From positions 1-64,000 of the forward strand of contig RDNZ01000006.1 in assembly GCA_011364905.1 (NCBI GenBank): 64,000 bases of DNA, in the 5' to 3' direction. Position numbers and translations under genes: made by a program. The notes beneath the pieces are model-generated. The model did no database searches, was not told the origin of the DNA, and saw only the letters and a list, made by a program, of their open reading frames with translations. Shown piece by piece: positions 1 through 8,478 of the stretch. The DNA comes from Candidatus Thorarchaeota archaeon (lineage in GTDB: Archaea; Asgardarchaeota; Thorarchaeia; Thorarchaeales; Thorarchaeaceae). The first letter of the stretch is position 1. Every line of letters begins with the position of its first letter.

Positions 1-2
1 AG

Positions 3-2549
3 TTTGCGTACGACAGTGAGTCCGACAAACTGGTCTTCTTTGGTGGTACTGAAGGGTGGTCGGAACTTAGAGATGAGATGCGTTCTGAGACCTGGACATA
101 TGATACTAATACCGAAACTTGGGAGATGAAGAGTCTTGAGGTCAAACCTCCTGCCAGATCTCGAGGAGAGCTAGCCTATGATAGTGCGTCAGATAGAGTC
201 ATCCTGTTTGAGGGAGTGCTCGATGGAGGATGGGAAACCGAAGAAGTTCTTAATGATTGTTGGGCATATGACCTGAACAACAACCTGTGGAACAACGTCG
301 ATTGGGATTGGCAGGAAATGACTCCTGCATTATCACCAGGGAATCGAACTGGCTCGCCCTTAGTCTATGATATCGAATCGGACCGGATGGTCATTTTCAG
401 CGGATGGCAAAAGGTGCATGCAGATGCAGTTTGTTACAACGATACTTGGACCTATGACTACAACAGTAACACATGGACAAACATGTCTCCTGCCGTACTT
501 CCACCCGGAAGGACTGGACACGCCATGGCGTACAGTCAGGAGGACGATAGAATCGTGATGTTCGGAGGTGAAACAGGTTGGGGGATTAACGAGGAAACTT
601 TAGTCGCAGATACTTGGATTTATGATCTCAATACTAATACTTGGACCAACATGTCCCCGCCAACTAATCCCACGCCAAGAACCTTCTCATCCATGGGATA
701 TGACAATGAAACAGACATCTTTGTGTTATACGGAGGTATTCTAACGGATGTATCCGGCAGTCACGAAACATGGCTCTATAACCTCACATCTAACACTTGG
801 ACAAATGCCACAACTGCGTCGAACCCAGGTGATAGGTGGTCAGCCAGCTTGCCGTACGATTACAAGAATAACCGGTTGCTGCTTAGTGGTGGCGGCAATT
901 GGGACGGCTTTAACAATGAGATTTGGGAGTATGATTTCCAGGCAAACACATGGACGGAATTGATACCTAATTCTGCCTCTCCTGAGGTTGGGGTTGCATT
1001 GTCCTATGATTCCGAATCGGAACTACTCGTTGCTTATGGAGGTCCGACAAGCATAGCAGAAGATGCTTATTCTCTGGGAACTTGGACTTTCAATCTGACT
1101 GCTGGAACGTGGAATAATACATATTCGCTTCATATTCCGGGCGAACGGAGTAGACAGTACTTGGCCTATGACATAGAGTCTGACAGAACAATCATGTATG
1201 GTGGAGTGCTTCCTAAAGTTGGGCAAGGGGAGGCTCTCGGAGACACATGGTCATACAACTATATTGTCAACCCACCAATACTAGTTCCAGGCAAAGTCAA
1301 GAATCCCGCAGTAAGTCCAAACGCCGATGAGGATGCTCTTGTGCTTACATGGGAAGCTCCAGATCCAATAGCAGGGGCAAATGTCATTGGGTACAATGTT
1401 TACAGAGGTGAAGAATCAGGAGTCTATGAGTTGTTAGCTGAACTCGGGGATGTGCTCACGTATACTGATGGGACTGCAGGATACGGAATCACCTACTACT
1501 ATACTGTGACTGCAGTCGCTACCTTAGAAGGAGAGATGTCCAATGAGGTGTCTAGTTCTTTGCCCTTTAATCCAGTTGATGACAGAGTCTACACGTTCAT
1601 TGCTTATGGCGACACACGAGCCAGCTCAGGCGGTGGAGTTTCACCGCTCCATGATGACTTGGTCAGCAGGTATCTCCAACTGTCTGACCCTGAACTGATA
1701 CTACACACTGGAGACCTCCTGACGCAGGGTGGGGAAGATGCTAATTGGCCAGGCTACGAGCAGTCACTCTCAGCTGTTGGCGAATGGGATCCCAATCTGA
1801 AGATCTATTATGCTGTGGGCAATCATGAGCAATACACGAGTGGCCCCCCTGATGACGACTGGAGCACCTATCTCAGCCATGTCGATTTCTCAGACGTAGT
1901 TGATGAATCCGCTGGTGAGACCGAACTCTACTACTCGTTTGACTGGCGAAACATCCATTTCATCTTCCTAAATTCAATCGATGGATGGGTTGGTGAGAAC
2001 TTCACCTGTCCAACCGCTCAATGGAATTGGCTGCTATCGGACTTTGAAAACAACAACAAGGAATTCATTATCGTTTCGATGCACAATCCATCCTACTCAG
2101 TTCGGGCTGACCGTCCTGACCGTTGGGCGCAAGCTGCGGCCATACGGGCAGAATTCCATGACCTGTTCGTGCAAAGCGGTGTCGACATCGTTTTTGCAGG
2201 TCACGATCACCAATACTACCATACAACCCGAGACGATATAGATTATGTCGTCACAGGAGGAGGTGGAGCGCCACTCTACGAAATCGACACTGAGGCACCA
2301 GACTGGATTACTGGTGATGTTGGTTTCTCAGCTTACCATTACTGTGTCTGTAGCATTGCGGCATTGAACAGCACACACAAAACTCTCTCGATAAATGTTG
2401 TAATGATGGATGGGACTATAGCAGATTCATTCTCTTTTGCCTTTCCATCACCAACAGTCGGGCTTTCTATAATCACAGTAGCCATAATCGTTGGAGGAGC
2501 CGCTGTAGTAGTGGTAGTCGTAGTGTTCTTTCTCCGGAAAAGAAAGTGA
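3..2549 (+). CDS. Kelch-repeat / FnIII / calcineurin-like phosphoesterase surface protein (5' end outside window)
   Basis: The reading frame is open from base 3, and the residues before the first Met already form a Kelch blade, so the gene begins upstream of the window. In the visible 848 residues, Kelch repeats (recurring NTNTWTNMSP-like and YDxExDRxxxFGG-like motifs) fill about 1-425. A fibronectin type III domain follows at about 430-525. A metallophosphoesterase domain spans about 535-800 with GDTR, HTGDL, GNHE, MHNP and GHDH metal-ligand motifs. One hydrophobic helix and an RKRK tail close the protein. This layout fits a surface protein anchored at its C-terminus with the phosphoesterase outside the cell. 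The phosphoesterase motifs are complete, so activity is plausible; the substrate is unknown. A hairpin and T-run follow the stop. Confidence 0.88.
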   Translation, partial: FAYDSESDKLVFFGGTEGWSELRDEMRSETWTYDTNTETWEMKSLEVKPPARSRGELAYDSASDRVILFEGVLDGGWETEEVLNDCWAYDLNNNLWNNVDWDWQEMTPALSPGNRTGSPLVYDIESDRMVIFSGWQKVHADAVCYNDTWTYDYNSNTWTNMSPAVLPPGRTGHAMAYSQEDDRIVMFGGETGWGINEETLVADTWIYDLNTNTWTNMSPPTNPTPRTFSSMGYDNETDIFVLYGGILTDVSGSHETWLYNLTSNTWTNATTASNPGDRWSASLPYDYKNNRLLLSGGGNWDGFNNEIWEYDFQANTWTELIPNSASPEVGVALSYDSESELLVAYGGPTSIAEDAYSLGTWTFNLTAGTWNNTYSLHIPGERSRQYLAYDIESDRTIMYGGVLPKVGQGEALGDTWSYNYIVNPPILVPGKVKNPAVSPNADEDALVLTWEAPDPIAGANVIGYNVYRGEESGVYELLAELGDVLTYTDGTAGYGITYYYTVTAVATLEGEMSNEVSSSLPFNPVDDRVYTFIAYGDTRASSGGGVSPLHDDLVSRYLQLSDPELILHTGDLLTQGGEDANWPGYEQSLSAVGEWDPNLKIYYAVGNHEQYTSGPPDDDWSTYLSHVDFSDVVDESAGETELYYSFDWRNIHFIFLNSIDGWVGENFTCPTAQWNWLLSDFENNNKEFIIVSMHNPSYSVRADRPDRWAQAAAIRAEFHDLFVQSGVDIVFAGHDHQYYHTTRDDIDYVVTGGGGAPLYEIDTEAPDWITGDVGFSAYHYCVCSIAALNSTHKTLSINVVMMDGTIADSFSFAFPSPTVGLSIITVAIIVGGAAVVVVVVVFFLRKRK

Positions 2550-2560
2550 AACTATTGTGA

Positions 2561-2595
2561 AGGGGCACACGAAGCGCCCCTCACCTCTTTTTTTG
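2561..2595 (+). terminator. hairpin plus T-run after the Kelch phosphoesterase gene
   Basis: A six-base-pair stem AGGGGC/GCCCCT (2561-2566 with 2576-2581) with a nine-base loop is followed by a run of seven T at 2588-2594. It lies 12 bases after the stop codon. Confidence 0.6.
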
Positions 2596-2680
2596 GTTCC
2601 AGAGAACGTACAATTAACCAGCAATAGACACAAAAAACGGTCTTATGCGTTCGTGAAACAATAGATAAACGTCTAAGCAG

Positions 2681-3595
2681 ATGTATGGATGGAAGGTTCC
2701 ACTGGTGGAGAGAGAAGTCACAATCTACAACTTCTGCCCTTGTTTCAAGGATTTTGAGGGAGAGTTGATCTGTCTCAACAATGACAGTCTCTGTGACATA
2801 GAGCATTCCATTTTTGCTGCCGATATTCTCAACCAAGACGCTTCACTTGAAGTAGTAAAGCAATTTCAAGCTACTGACGAAAAGACCTGCTACTCTTCTA
2901 TCTACACGTATAATGGCAGTGTCTACTGCTCATCGCAGGGCTTTAAGATTCGGATTCACAGAGAGGACATAACCGAAGACATGCTCATGCAGGCAATCAG
3001 ACTCTACGCACTGGGACCCACTGAAATCACGGTCGATTGTGCTTCATGTATATATGGAATACTACTAGCACTGGTATTATCCCAGGATCAAGCATCCATT
3101 AAGAAATACCTGGACGAATTCTCTCTAAGGGTTGCCGTGAAGTTCACGGAGATGGAACTTGATGAAACAGATGAAACAGTACCATATTTCGAAACGGTCC
3201 AAGCGTATCTGGTGAAACTGCTGGAAGACCAATACTACTGGCAAAATGTGCATGAGAATTTGACTGAAAAAGAAGAGCCTGCACCATTGGTTGATTTTGT
3301 CAGCAAAATGGAGCATCTTAATAGACTGCAGTTTGTGTTCTATAGCCAAGTGCTCAACATTCGAGGTATTGAGAGCTCACGCCTTCTTGTGAGAATGCTT
3401 TCACATATCCTTCGAACCTCACGAGACATTCTCTCACTCAACGAAGAGATCCACACATTAGTCGCAACTAACTCTGTCGGCGGATATGAAGATGATGAGA
3501 CTCTCATCTCCAAACTCGAGGACTACATGACCAAGAGCAGGACACTTGACCACTTCTTCGGGAACATTGCTGACATAATGAAGAGCTCGTCATAG
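2681..3595 (+). CDS. unknown cytosolic protein
   Basis: I do not recognise this 304-residue protein. It has no signal peptide or membrane helix. The N-terminal part (to about 110) is rich in Cys and beta-forming residues, including CPCF and a CASC pair. The rest is acidic and mostly helical, ending in a helix-rich segment from about 215. Codon pattern and length support a real gene. It stands alone between a terminator and a convergent MFS gene 14 bases away, so context gives no function. It may be lineage-specific. Confidence 0.75.
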   Translation: MYGWKVPLVEREVTIYNFCPCFKDFEGELICLNNDSLCDIEHSIFAADILNQDASLEVVKQFQATDEKTCYSSIYTYNGSVYCSSQGFKIRIHREDITEDMLMQAIRLYALGPTEITVDCASCIYGILLALVLSQDQASIKKYLDEFSLRVAVKFTEMELDETDETVPYFETVQAYLVKLLEDQYYWQNVHENLTEKEEPAPLVDFVSKMEHLNRLQFVFYSQVLNIRGIESSRLLVRMLSHILRTSRDILSLNEEIHTLVATNSVGGYEDDETLISKLEDYMTKSRTLDHFFGNIADIMKSSS

Positions 3596-3609
3596 AAGTC
3601 GTGATTTGC

Positions 3610-4845
3610 TCACAGGGTAATTTTCGAACTCCATTCCTCGATTTTCCTGTAGAGGACTGTAACAAACACCAACAACAAAATGGTGACTCCGAATATCCCT
3701 AGATATAGCGAAGTCATGCCTTGACGAAATAATGGCTCATATATTGTAGGTATAAACGCATAGCCAAGGAAGAAGGCGAATGTAACAATCCCTGCAAGAA
3801 CGCCTCGCCTCTCTGGAGAGATGATCTGACTGTACGTAATCATTAATGGAAATAGTAGTCCACCAGCCCAACCTACCAAGATTATGGCAATTCCATCCCA
3901 TAGGAGCGCACTTGGGAGAGTTATATCTCCGATTAGAAGAAACAACAAAATGCCTACTATTTGTGGTATAATGCCAGCAGCTGTAGTGACACCATAACCG
4001 CGCTTCAGAATCAATTGGCCTAATAAGAGACCAGCCACTGTCCCAAATATCCCACCTCCGAGCAGGAGAAGACCCAGAAGGCCTGCATCAACATAGTTCG
4101 TCAGTCCAGCGGAGGTCCAAACAAATGTTGCTAGATACACCAGCGGAATCAGAAATGTGGTGAACAGCATAAGCAAGACTACTCCTTTCCTAAGCTCAGC
4201 ACCTAGATTCCGAATTAGTGCACGGAGTCCAGTCTCGCCATGAACGCTCATAGTCGGTCGTTTAGCGATGATAATCGAAACAAGTCCTAGCAATATGATA
4301 CACAGGATTAGTAGGTAGTAGAGTTGCCAACCAAACCTAGCCATCTGCCCTGCAATGAAGGGACCTAGGCCGACACATAGAGATGCTAACGCAGCTGCAT
4401 AGCCCATTCTTTTTGGGATGTCACCTGGAGGTGCACAGTCAGACAGAAGGGCCAACAGGACGGGATTTGCAAATCCAAAGCCAATCCCTGATACTATATA
4501 TCCCAATGCAAAAATCTCGAGTGACGAGGAAATGGATATCAAGCTCAGACCTGCGAGAAATGCAATCAAGCCGCCAACGATGACAGGCACGCGCCCATAG
4601 CTATCAGACAAAGCTCCAGAAAAGAGTTGGAAGATTGCAAATGGGAACATGAAGGCAGGAAGAGCGACTAACACCGCTGTTGGATCGACCAGAAAATCCG
4701 AGGAAATGGGACCAAGCAAAGTGAGCACTGCATTACCGACAAGCGGCCCTATTCCAAAGATAATGTATGAAACCAGTTCGATCATGTGAAAACGCTCTGG
4801 TTGTTCACAAGGACTCTCTGTGGGCTCAAGTTCATGCTCGCTCAT
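3610..4845 (-). CDS. MFS transporter, drug-efflux-like
   Basis: This 411-residue protein has about 12 hydrophobic helices and a hydrophilic N-terminal tail of about 20 residues. The loop between helices 2 and 3 carries the major facilitator motif A, seen as GALSDSYGRVPV at residues 77-88. Helix 5 has a GFGFANPVLLALLSD stretch resembling the antiporter motif of drug:proton exchangers. It is therefore a proton-coupled exporter of the Bcr/CflA or related class by family knowledge; the substrate cannot be read from sequence. A CGGAGG ribosome site lies about 11 bases before the ATG, and a TATA-like GGTATAAC lies near 4881-4888. Confidence 0.85.
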   Translation of the reverse strand: MSEHELEPTESPCEQPERFHMIELVSYIIFGIGPLVGNAVLTLLGPISSDFLVDPTAVLVALPAFMFPFAIFQLFSGALSDSYGRVPVIVGGLIAFLAGLSLISISSSLEIFALGYIVSGIGFGFANPVLLALLSDCAPPGDIPKRMGYAAALASLCVGLGPFIAGQMARFGWQLYYLLILCIILLGLVSIIIAKRPTMSVHGETGLRALIRNLGAELRKGVVLLMLFTTFLIPLVYLATFVWTSAGLTNYVDAGLLGLLLLGGGIFGTVAGLLLGQLILKRGYGVTTAAGIIPQIVGILLFLLIGDITLPSALLWDGIAIILVGWAGGLLFPLMITYSQIISPERRGVLAGIVTFAFFLGYAFIPTIYEPLFRQGMTSLYLGIFGVTILLLVFVTVLYRKIEEWSSKITL

Positions 4846-4880
4846 TGCAATTACAGCCTCCGAAGTCGTTGTTAACCATT

Positions 4881-4890
4881 GTTATACCCT
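4881..4890 (-). promoter_or_regulatory. TATA box of the MFS gene
   Basis: On the minus strand the sequence reads AGGGTATAAC about 36-45 bases upstream of the MFS start codon, a good archaeal TATA element. It predicts a short leader containing the CGGAGG ribosome site. Confidence 0.45.
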
Positions 4891-5063
4891 TTGGTCAAGC
4901 ACCCGCGGGGTTTTTCCAAACCCTTGGCTTTTGTTACACGTTATGTATGAATGGCATGAATTGTGTATAGACACTACGAGTCATCAAACAAGATTTCGTG
5001 GGTAGAGAGGAACATATCGATTGAATTTTGACCAATGTCAATGCACTTAGTGCGAACTTGAAA

Positions 5064-5732
5064 TCATTTGGGATAAGAATAGTAGAGACGGACTCTTACA
5101 GCAGCTCGTTTGTTGGCAGGTAGTTCCTTTGCCTTCTTGACCTCAGAGTTCTCAAGTGCTTTGGTCATCGTGAGTTTGAGATCGTCTTTAGAGACTTTGA
5201 GTTTGATTTTGTCTCTCATTGATTCTATTGTTTGTGCTGGTACAATGATATCGATATCAGTCTTTAGCCCTAATGACTCGAGCGACTCTTCTACGAGTCC
5301 TCCCCCGACAATCAATGAAACCGTACCATCATGGTCAAAGTCTACATCAACAGCGCGACCAACTTTCACATCATCCTGGTCATAGATTTCCATCTTAGTA
5401 AGGTCTGACCACCGAACTTCGCCAGGAGCAATAGCACCTTCATCAAGAGTTGTCTTAAGGCTGTTAACGTTGGTATTCAGTTGCACCTTATCTCCGATTA
5501 TTTCTATGAGACCTGCGTTCAGCAGAGGATCTTTGTCGGGCCTAATCTTCGCAGATTCGAGGAACTCTTCCCATCTAGACCCAGAGAGAATGAATTGCTT
5601 AAGTTTCAGAGTCCCATCAAAAGTGAACGTCAGATCGCCAATACGACCTACCTTCACACCACTGGAGTCAACAACATCGCAACGCCTGAGTTCGTTACAG
5701 CTCATTGATCTTTTGACGTCCACATTTATCAC
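5064..5732 (-). CDS. tandem PRC-barrel domain protein
   Basis: This 222-residue protein holds two PRC-barrel-like units. The first (about 15-95) begins with VVDSSGVKVGRIGDL and the second (about 118-195) with IYDQDDVKVGRAVDVDF. PRC-barrels are small beta-barrels found in ribosome maturation factor RimM, photosynthetic reaction centre H subunits and many archaeal stand-alone proteins, usually as RNA or protein interaction modules. The tail is Lys/Arg rich. The GTG start at 5732 has AAAGGT just upstream; an ATG eight codons in is an alternative. A specific role is not evident. Confidence 0.8.
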   Translation of the reverse strand: MINVDVKRSMSCNELRRCDVVDSSGVKVGRIGDLTFTFDGTLKLKQFILSGSRWEEFLESAKIRPDKDPLLNAGLIEIIGDKVQLNTNVNSLKTTLDEGAIAPGEVRWSDLTKMEIYDQDDVKVGRAVDVDFDHDGTVSLIVGGGLVEESLESLGLKTDIDIIVPAQTIESMRDKIKLKVSKDDLKLTMTKALENSEVKKAKELPANKRAAVRVRLYYSYPK

Positions 5733-5814
5733 AACCTTTCAGATGTTTGCAAGAAGCACAGTTAAATTATTCGTATTAATCGATTCCGTTGGAAGTTCGT
5801 ATTTGAGAGTTGCT

Positions 5815-6279
5815 CTAGGATTGCTCAGCCAGAAACATGATATAATCAGTACCCGGAACCTCAAGATCCATTCGACTGAGAGTTTTCGATAATTGGCCAC
5901 GATGATGAGCTGTATGAATCAAGTATTGCAGAAAGAAGTCCATGACATCAACCTGAAATGGTTCATCTTTGATATGCTTTACAGTGACTTTGTCTTGGGG
6001 AATTTCTTCAATAGCTTGACTTAAGCGTGTGTCAAGGACTTCCCATCGTTTCAGGAGTTCTTGCCGCGGATATCTCTTTACTCTGTCAAAAACAGATTGG
6101 TCCTTCTCGCCTTCAATGAAGTAGAAACAGGTCTCGAGGGCGAGAACAATATGCTGAACAAGCTCACGAGGGCTGATTCCGCATACCTCCTCAGAGAAAT
6201 CATCTGAGTCTAGAGTGCTAAGGATCTCCCTCATTTTCCAACCGGCCCAAAGATGATAGTCCGCTAAGTTTTTGAAAAC
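5815..6279 (-). CDS. DinB-fold metal-binding protein
   Basis: This 154-residue four-helix-bundle protein matches the DinB/YfiT superfamily. The likely metal triad is His44 (in LVQHIVLAL), His123 and His127 (in IHTAHHRGQL), the typical spacing for this fold. Family members include thiol-dependent S-transferases and many uncharacterised enzymes. I chose the ATG at 6279 because GGAGG sits eight bases upstream; a longer frame starts at 6303. It lies 41 bases downstream of the phosphofructokinase gene on the same strand and may be co-transcribed. Confidence 0.82.
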   Translation of the reverse strand, partial: VFKNLADYHLWAGWKMREILSTLDSDDFSEEVCGISPRELVQHIVLALETCFYFIEGEKDQSVFDRVKRYPRQELLKRWEVLDTRLSQAIEEIPQDKVTVKHIKDEPFQVDVMDFFLQYLIHTAHHRGQLSKTLSRMDLEVPGTDYIMFLAEQS

Positions 6280-6320
6280 CATATGCAAGACCTCCGTATA
6301 CATTTCTGCCTACTTACGTA

Positions 6321-7301
6321 TTAGTCTGTCGAGCTAATTCCAGAAAGTTCGTCAAGAAGACCAAGCATCCATTGATCAAGAGGCTTTTTGTGTGTCCAAG
6401 TGTCTTTGAATGGAGTCATTTTTAGCTCCCCATGCATTTCTCCGACCATTCCACCCTGCTTTCCTTCCAAAAGACACTCTATTGCATAGGCACCCAGACG
6501 TGTTGCTAGATACCTATCAAAGTGGGTGGGATTGCCGCCTCTTTGAATATAACCCAGAACGGAAACTCTAATTTCTTCCTTGATCCTTTTGCCCAAGGCA
6601 TTTGCAATAACGTGCGCATTGCCTAACTCATCGCCCTCCGCAACTACAACAAGCACACTTGTCTTTGACTTTTCCTTCGCCTTGGTCACCACATCAGCGA
6701 GCTCTTCAATTGTAGTCTTTGTTTCAGGCATTAGTATTGCAGATGCTCCAGTAGCAATGCCTACATGAAACGCGATGAATCCAGCTTTGCGGCCCATCAC
6801 CTCAACAAGAAAAACCCGCTGGAAAGCTTCTGCTGTGTCTCGAATCTTGTCCAATGCGTCCAATGCGTTGTTGATAGCTGTGTCAAACCCAATGGTATAG
6901 TCGGTCCCATATAGATCATTGTCAATTGTTCCTGGAAGTCCGATTAACCATCCATCCCAGTGTTTGCTCAAAGCATCCAGACCATGCATAGTACCGTCAC
7001 CGCCAATCGCAATCAGTGCATCGAATTGCTGGTCCTTTAGGAATTTCGCGGCCTTCTTTAATCCCTCCTCGGTCTTGAACTCCTCGGACCTTCCTGTTGT
7101 CAACATGGTCCCGCCTCTATGAAGAATACGGGAAACCGATCGAGAATTCAACTCGTGATATTGCTGGTTGAGGATACCCTGAAATCCGCCAAACACACCA
7201 AAAATTTCACAATTGTGATGAATACCAACTCGCGTGATTGCCCGAATAGCCGCATTCATCGCGGGGCTATCTCCACCACTAGTAAGAACTGCTACTTTCA
7301 T
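6321..7301 (-). CDS. pfkA: ATP-dependent 6-phosphofructokinase, bacterial PfkA type
   Basis: The protein (326 residues) phosphorylates fructose 6-phosphate to fructose 1,6-bisphosphate in glycolysis, in the cytosol. It shows GGDSPAMNAAIR at 9-20, GGDGT at 100-104, and PGTIDND at 123-129 with catalytic Asp127. Gly at the positions corresponding to 103 and 124 favours ATP over pyrophosphate, where Asp and Lys would be expected. RVFLVEVMGRKAGF and YIQRGGNPTHFDR are the substrate motifs. The start at MKVAVL fits the family; an ATG five codons earlier (7316) is possible. Most archaea use ADP-dependent kinases, so this enzyme type suggests bacterial ancestry. Confidence 0.93.
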   Translation of the reverse strand: MKVAVLTSGGDSPAMNAAIRAITRVGIHHNCEIFGVFGGFQGILNQQYHELNSRSVSRILHRGGTMLTTGRSEEFKTEEGLKKAAKFLKDQQFDALIAIGGDGTMHGLDALSKHWDGWLIGLPGTIDNDLYGTDYTIGFDTAINNALDALDKIRDTAEAFQRVFLVEVMGRKAGFIAFHVGIATGASAILMPETKTTIEELADVVTKAKEKSKTSVLVVVAEGDELGNAHVIANALGKRIKEEIRVSVLGYIQRGGNPTHFDRYLATRLGAYAIECLLEGKQGGMVGEMHGELKMTPFKDTWTHKKPLDQWMLGLLDELSGISSTD

Positions 7302-7399
7302 GGGATAAGCATGCACCTACTCAGATAAATAGGTTCGACTTCCTGCACAAATTCCAATGGCGAAACACCTTGTTGGATACAGACAAAAAAGCCCTCTAT

Positions 7400-8356
7400 C
7401 TATACGAGGCCCTTCTTTCTTAGTAGAATGAGTAGAGGTGCTGTAATGCATAAGCTAACAAATATGATGAACAGAAAAGCTGCGGATTCGTGTTCAAAGG
7501 GTAGTTGGACATTCATCCCATAAATACTGGCAATTAAAGTTGGTACTGTTACAAGGAGAGAAATAGAAGTCAGTGTCTTTATGACTCGGTTTAGGTTATG
7601 ACTGACGATGCTATCATACGCGCTCATTGCGTTGGCAATAAGCTCTCGGTAGATTGCACTTAATTCGACTTGCTGTTGTAGGTCAACCTCAAGCTCCTCA
7701 AGCCGGTCTTCATCCAGAATCATACGACCTACAACGTTGAATCTCATTAGACGCCTCAGCACCTTCATATTTGCCTTTAGGGAGGTCTCCATGAATATCG
7801 CGTCACGAGAGAGTTGAAAGAACCACTCAAGTTGTGAAGGATAGATATCAGTCATAATATCCGCCTCAGTCTTGTTGATGGTTTCCTCAATCAGATCAAG
7901 TGTATACTCGAATGAGTGAATTATTACTTCAAGCCAGCGATAAATTATCTCAGAAGCGGTTGTCCCAAGCAGGATTTTCTTTCGAAGTCTTTTAGTTCTC
8001 AGTGGAACAACTTCGTTTTGAACCACGACAATGTCCCTGCCATTTGTAAACACTCCAATTGGATTAGTGGAGTACTCTCTGTCCTGTACCCGAATGTCTA
8101 CAGGAACCCGAAAGACCATCATCGTAAACTTGTCTTCAATCTGCAAGCGAGGCCTCTCGTCAAGGTCTTGAACATCCTTGAGATCCTCTAAGTCAATCTC
8201 AAAACGCTGCGAAATCTTGGCTAAATCATCAGGTCGTATTCCAACTATCTCTATGAGCAGGGGTACGTCAGGGGCTTCCTCTAAAGTGGCATACTTGATA
8301 CCACTCTCCAATGCCATTACCGAGAAACTGCCGTTCTCTACTTCCTTGTTGCTCAT
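7400..8356 (-). CDS. corA: CorA-family magnesium/divalent cation channel
   Basis: This 318-residue protein has a large soluble N-terminal domain, a long coiled helix (about 130-250) and two C-terminal membrane helices. The signature GMN is at 280-282 (YGMNVQLP) at the end of the first helix, with an RKKG tail after the second. This is the pentameric CorA type, importing magnesium or related divalent ions. The acidic periplasmic loop reads PFEHES. The ATG at 8356 is chosen because GAGGTG lies six bases upstream; the frame continues to an ATG at 8437 with no such site. Confidence 0.92.
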   Translation of the reverse strand: MSNKEVENGSFSVMALESGIKYATLEEAPDVPLLIEIVGIRPDDLAKISQRFEIDLEDLKDVQDLDERPRLQIEDKFTMMVFRVPVDIRVQDREYSTNPIGVFTNGRDIVVVQNEVVPLRTKRLRKKILLGTTASEIIYRWLEVIIHSFEYTLDLIEETINKTEADIMTDIYPSQLEWFFQLSRDAIFMETSLKANMKVLRRLMRFNVVGRMILDEDRLEELEVDLQQQVELSAIYRELIANAMSAYDSIVSHNLNRVIKTLTSISLLVTVPTLIASIYGMNVQLPFEHESAAFLFIIFVSLCITAPLLILLRKKGLV

Positions 8357-8478
8357 ATGATCCACCTCGGTTAGGGGGATTGCCTTCGTCCATCGATGAT
8401 AGCCTGCCTTGAAAAGGGCTCTCTCTGTGATTTTCAATCACAGAACTAGTTCTTTGAACCCCTATAGGTCTCAAGAAA

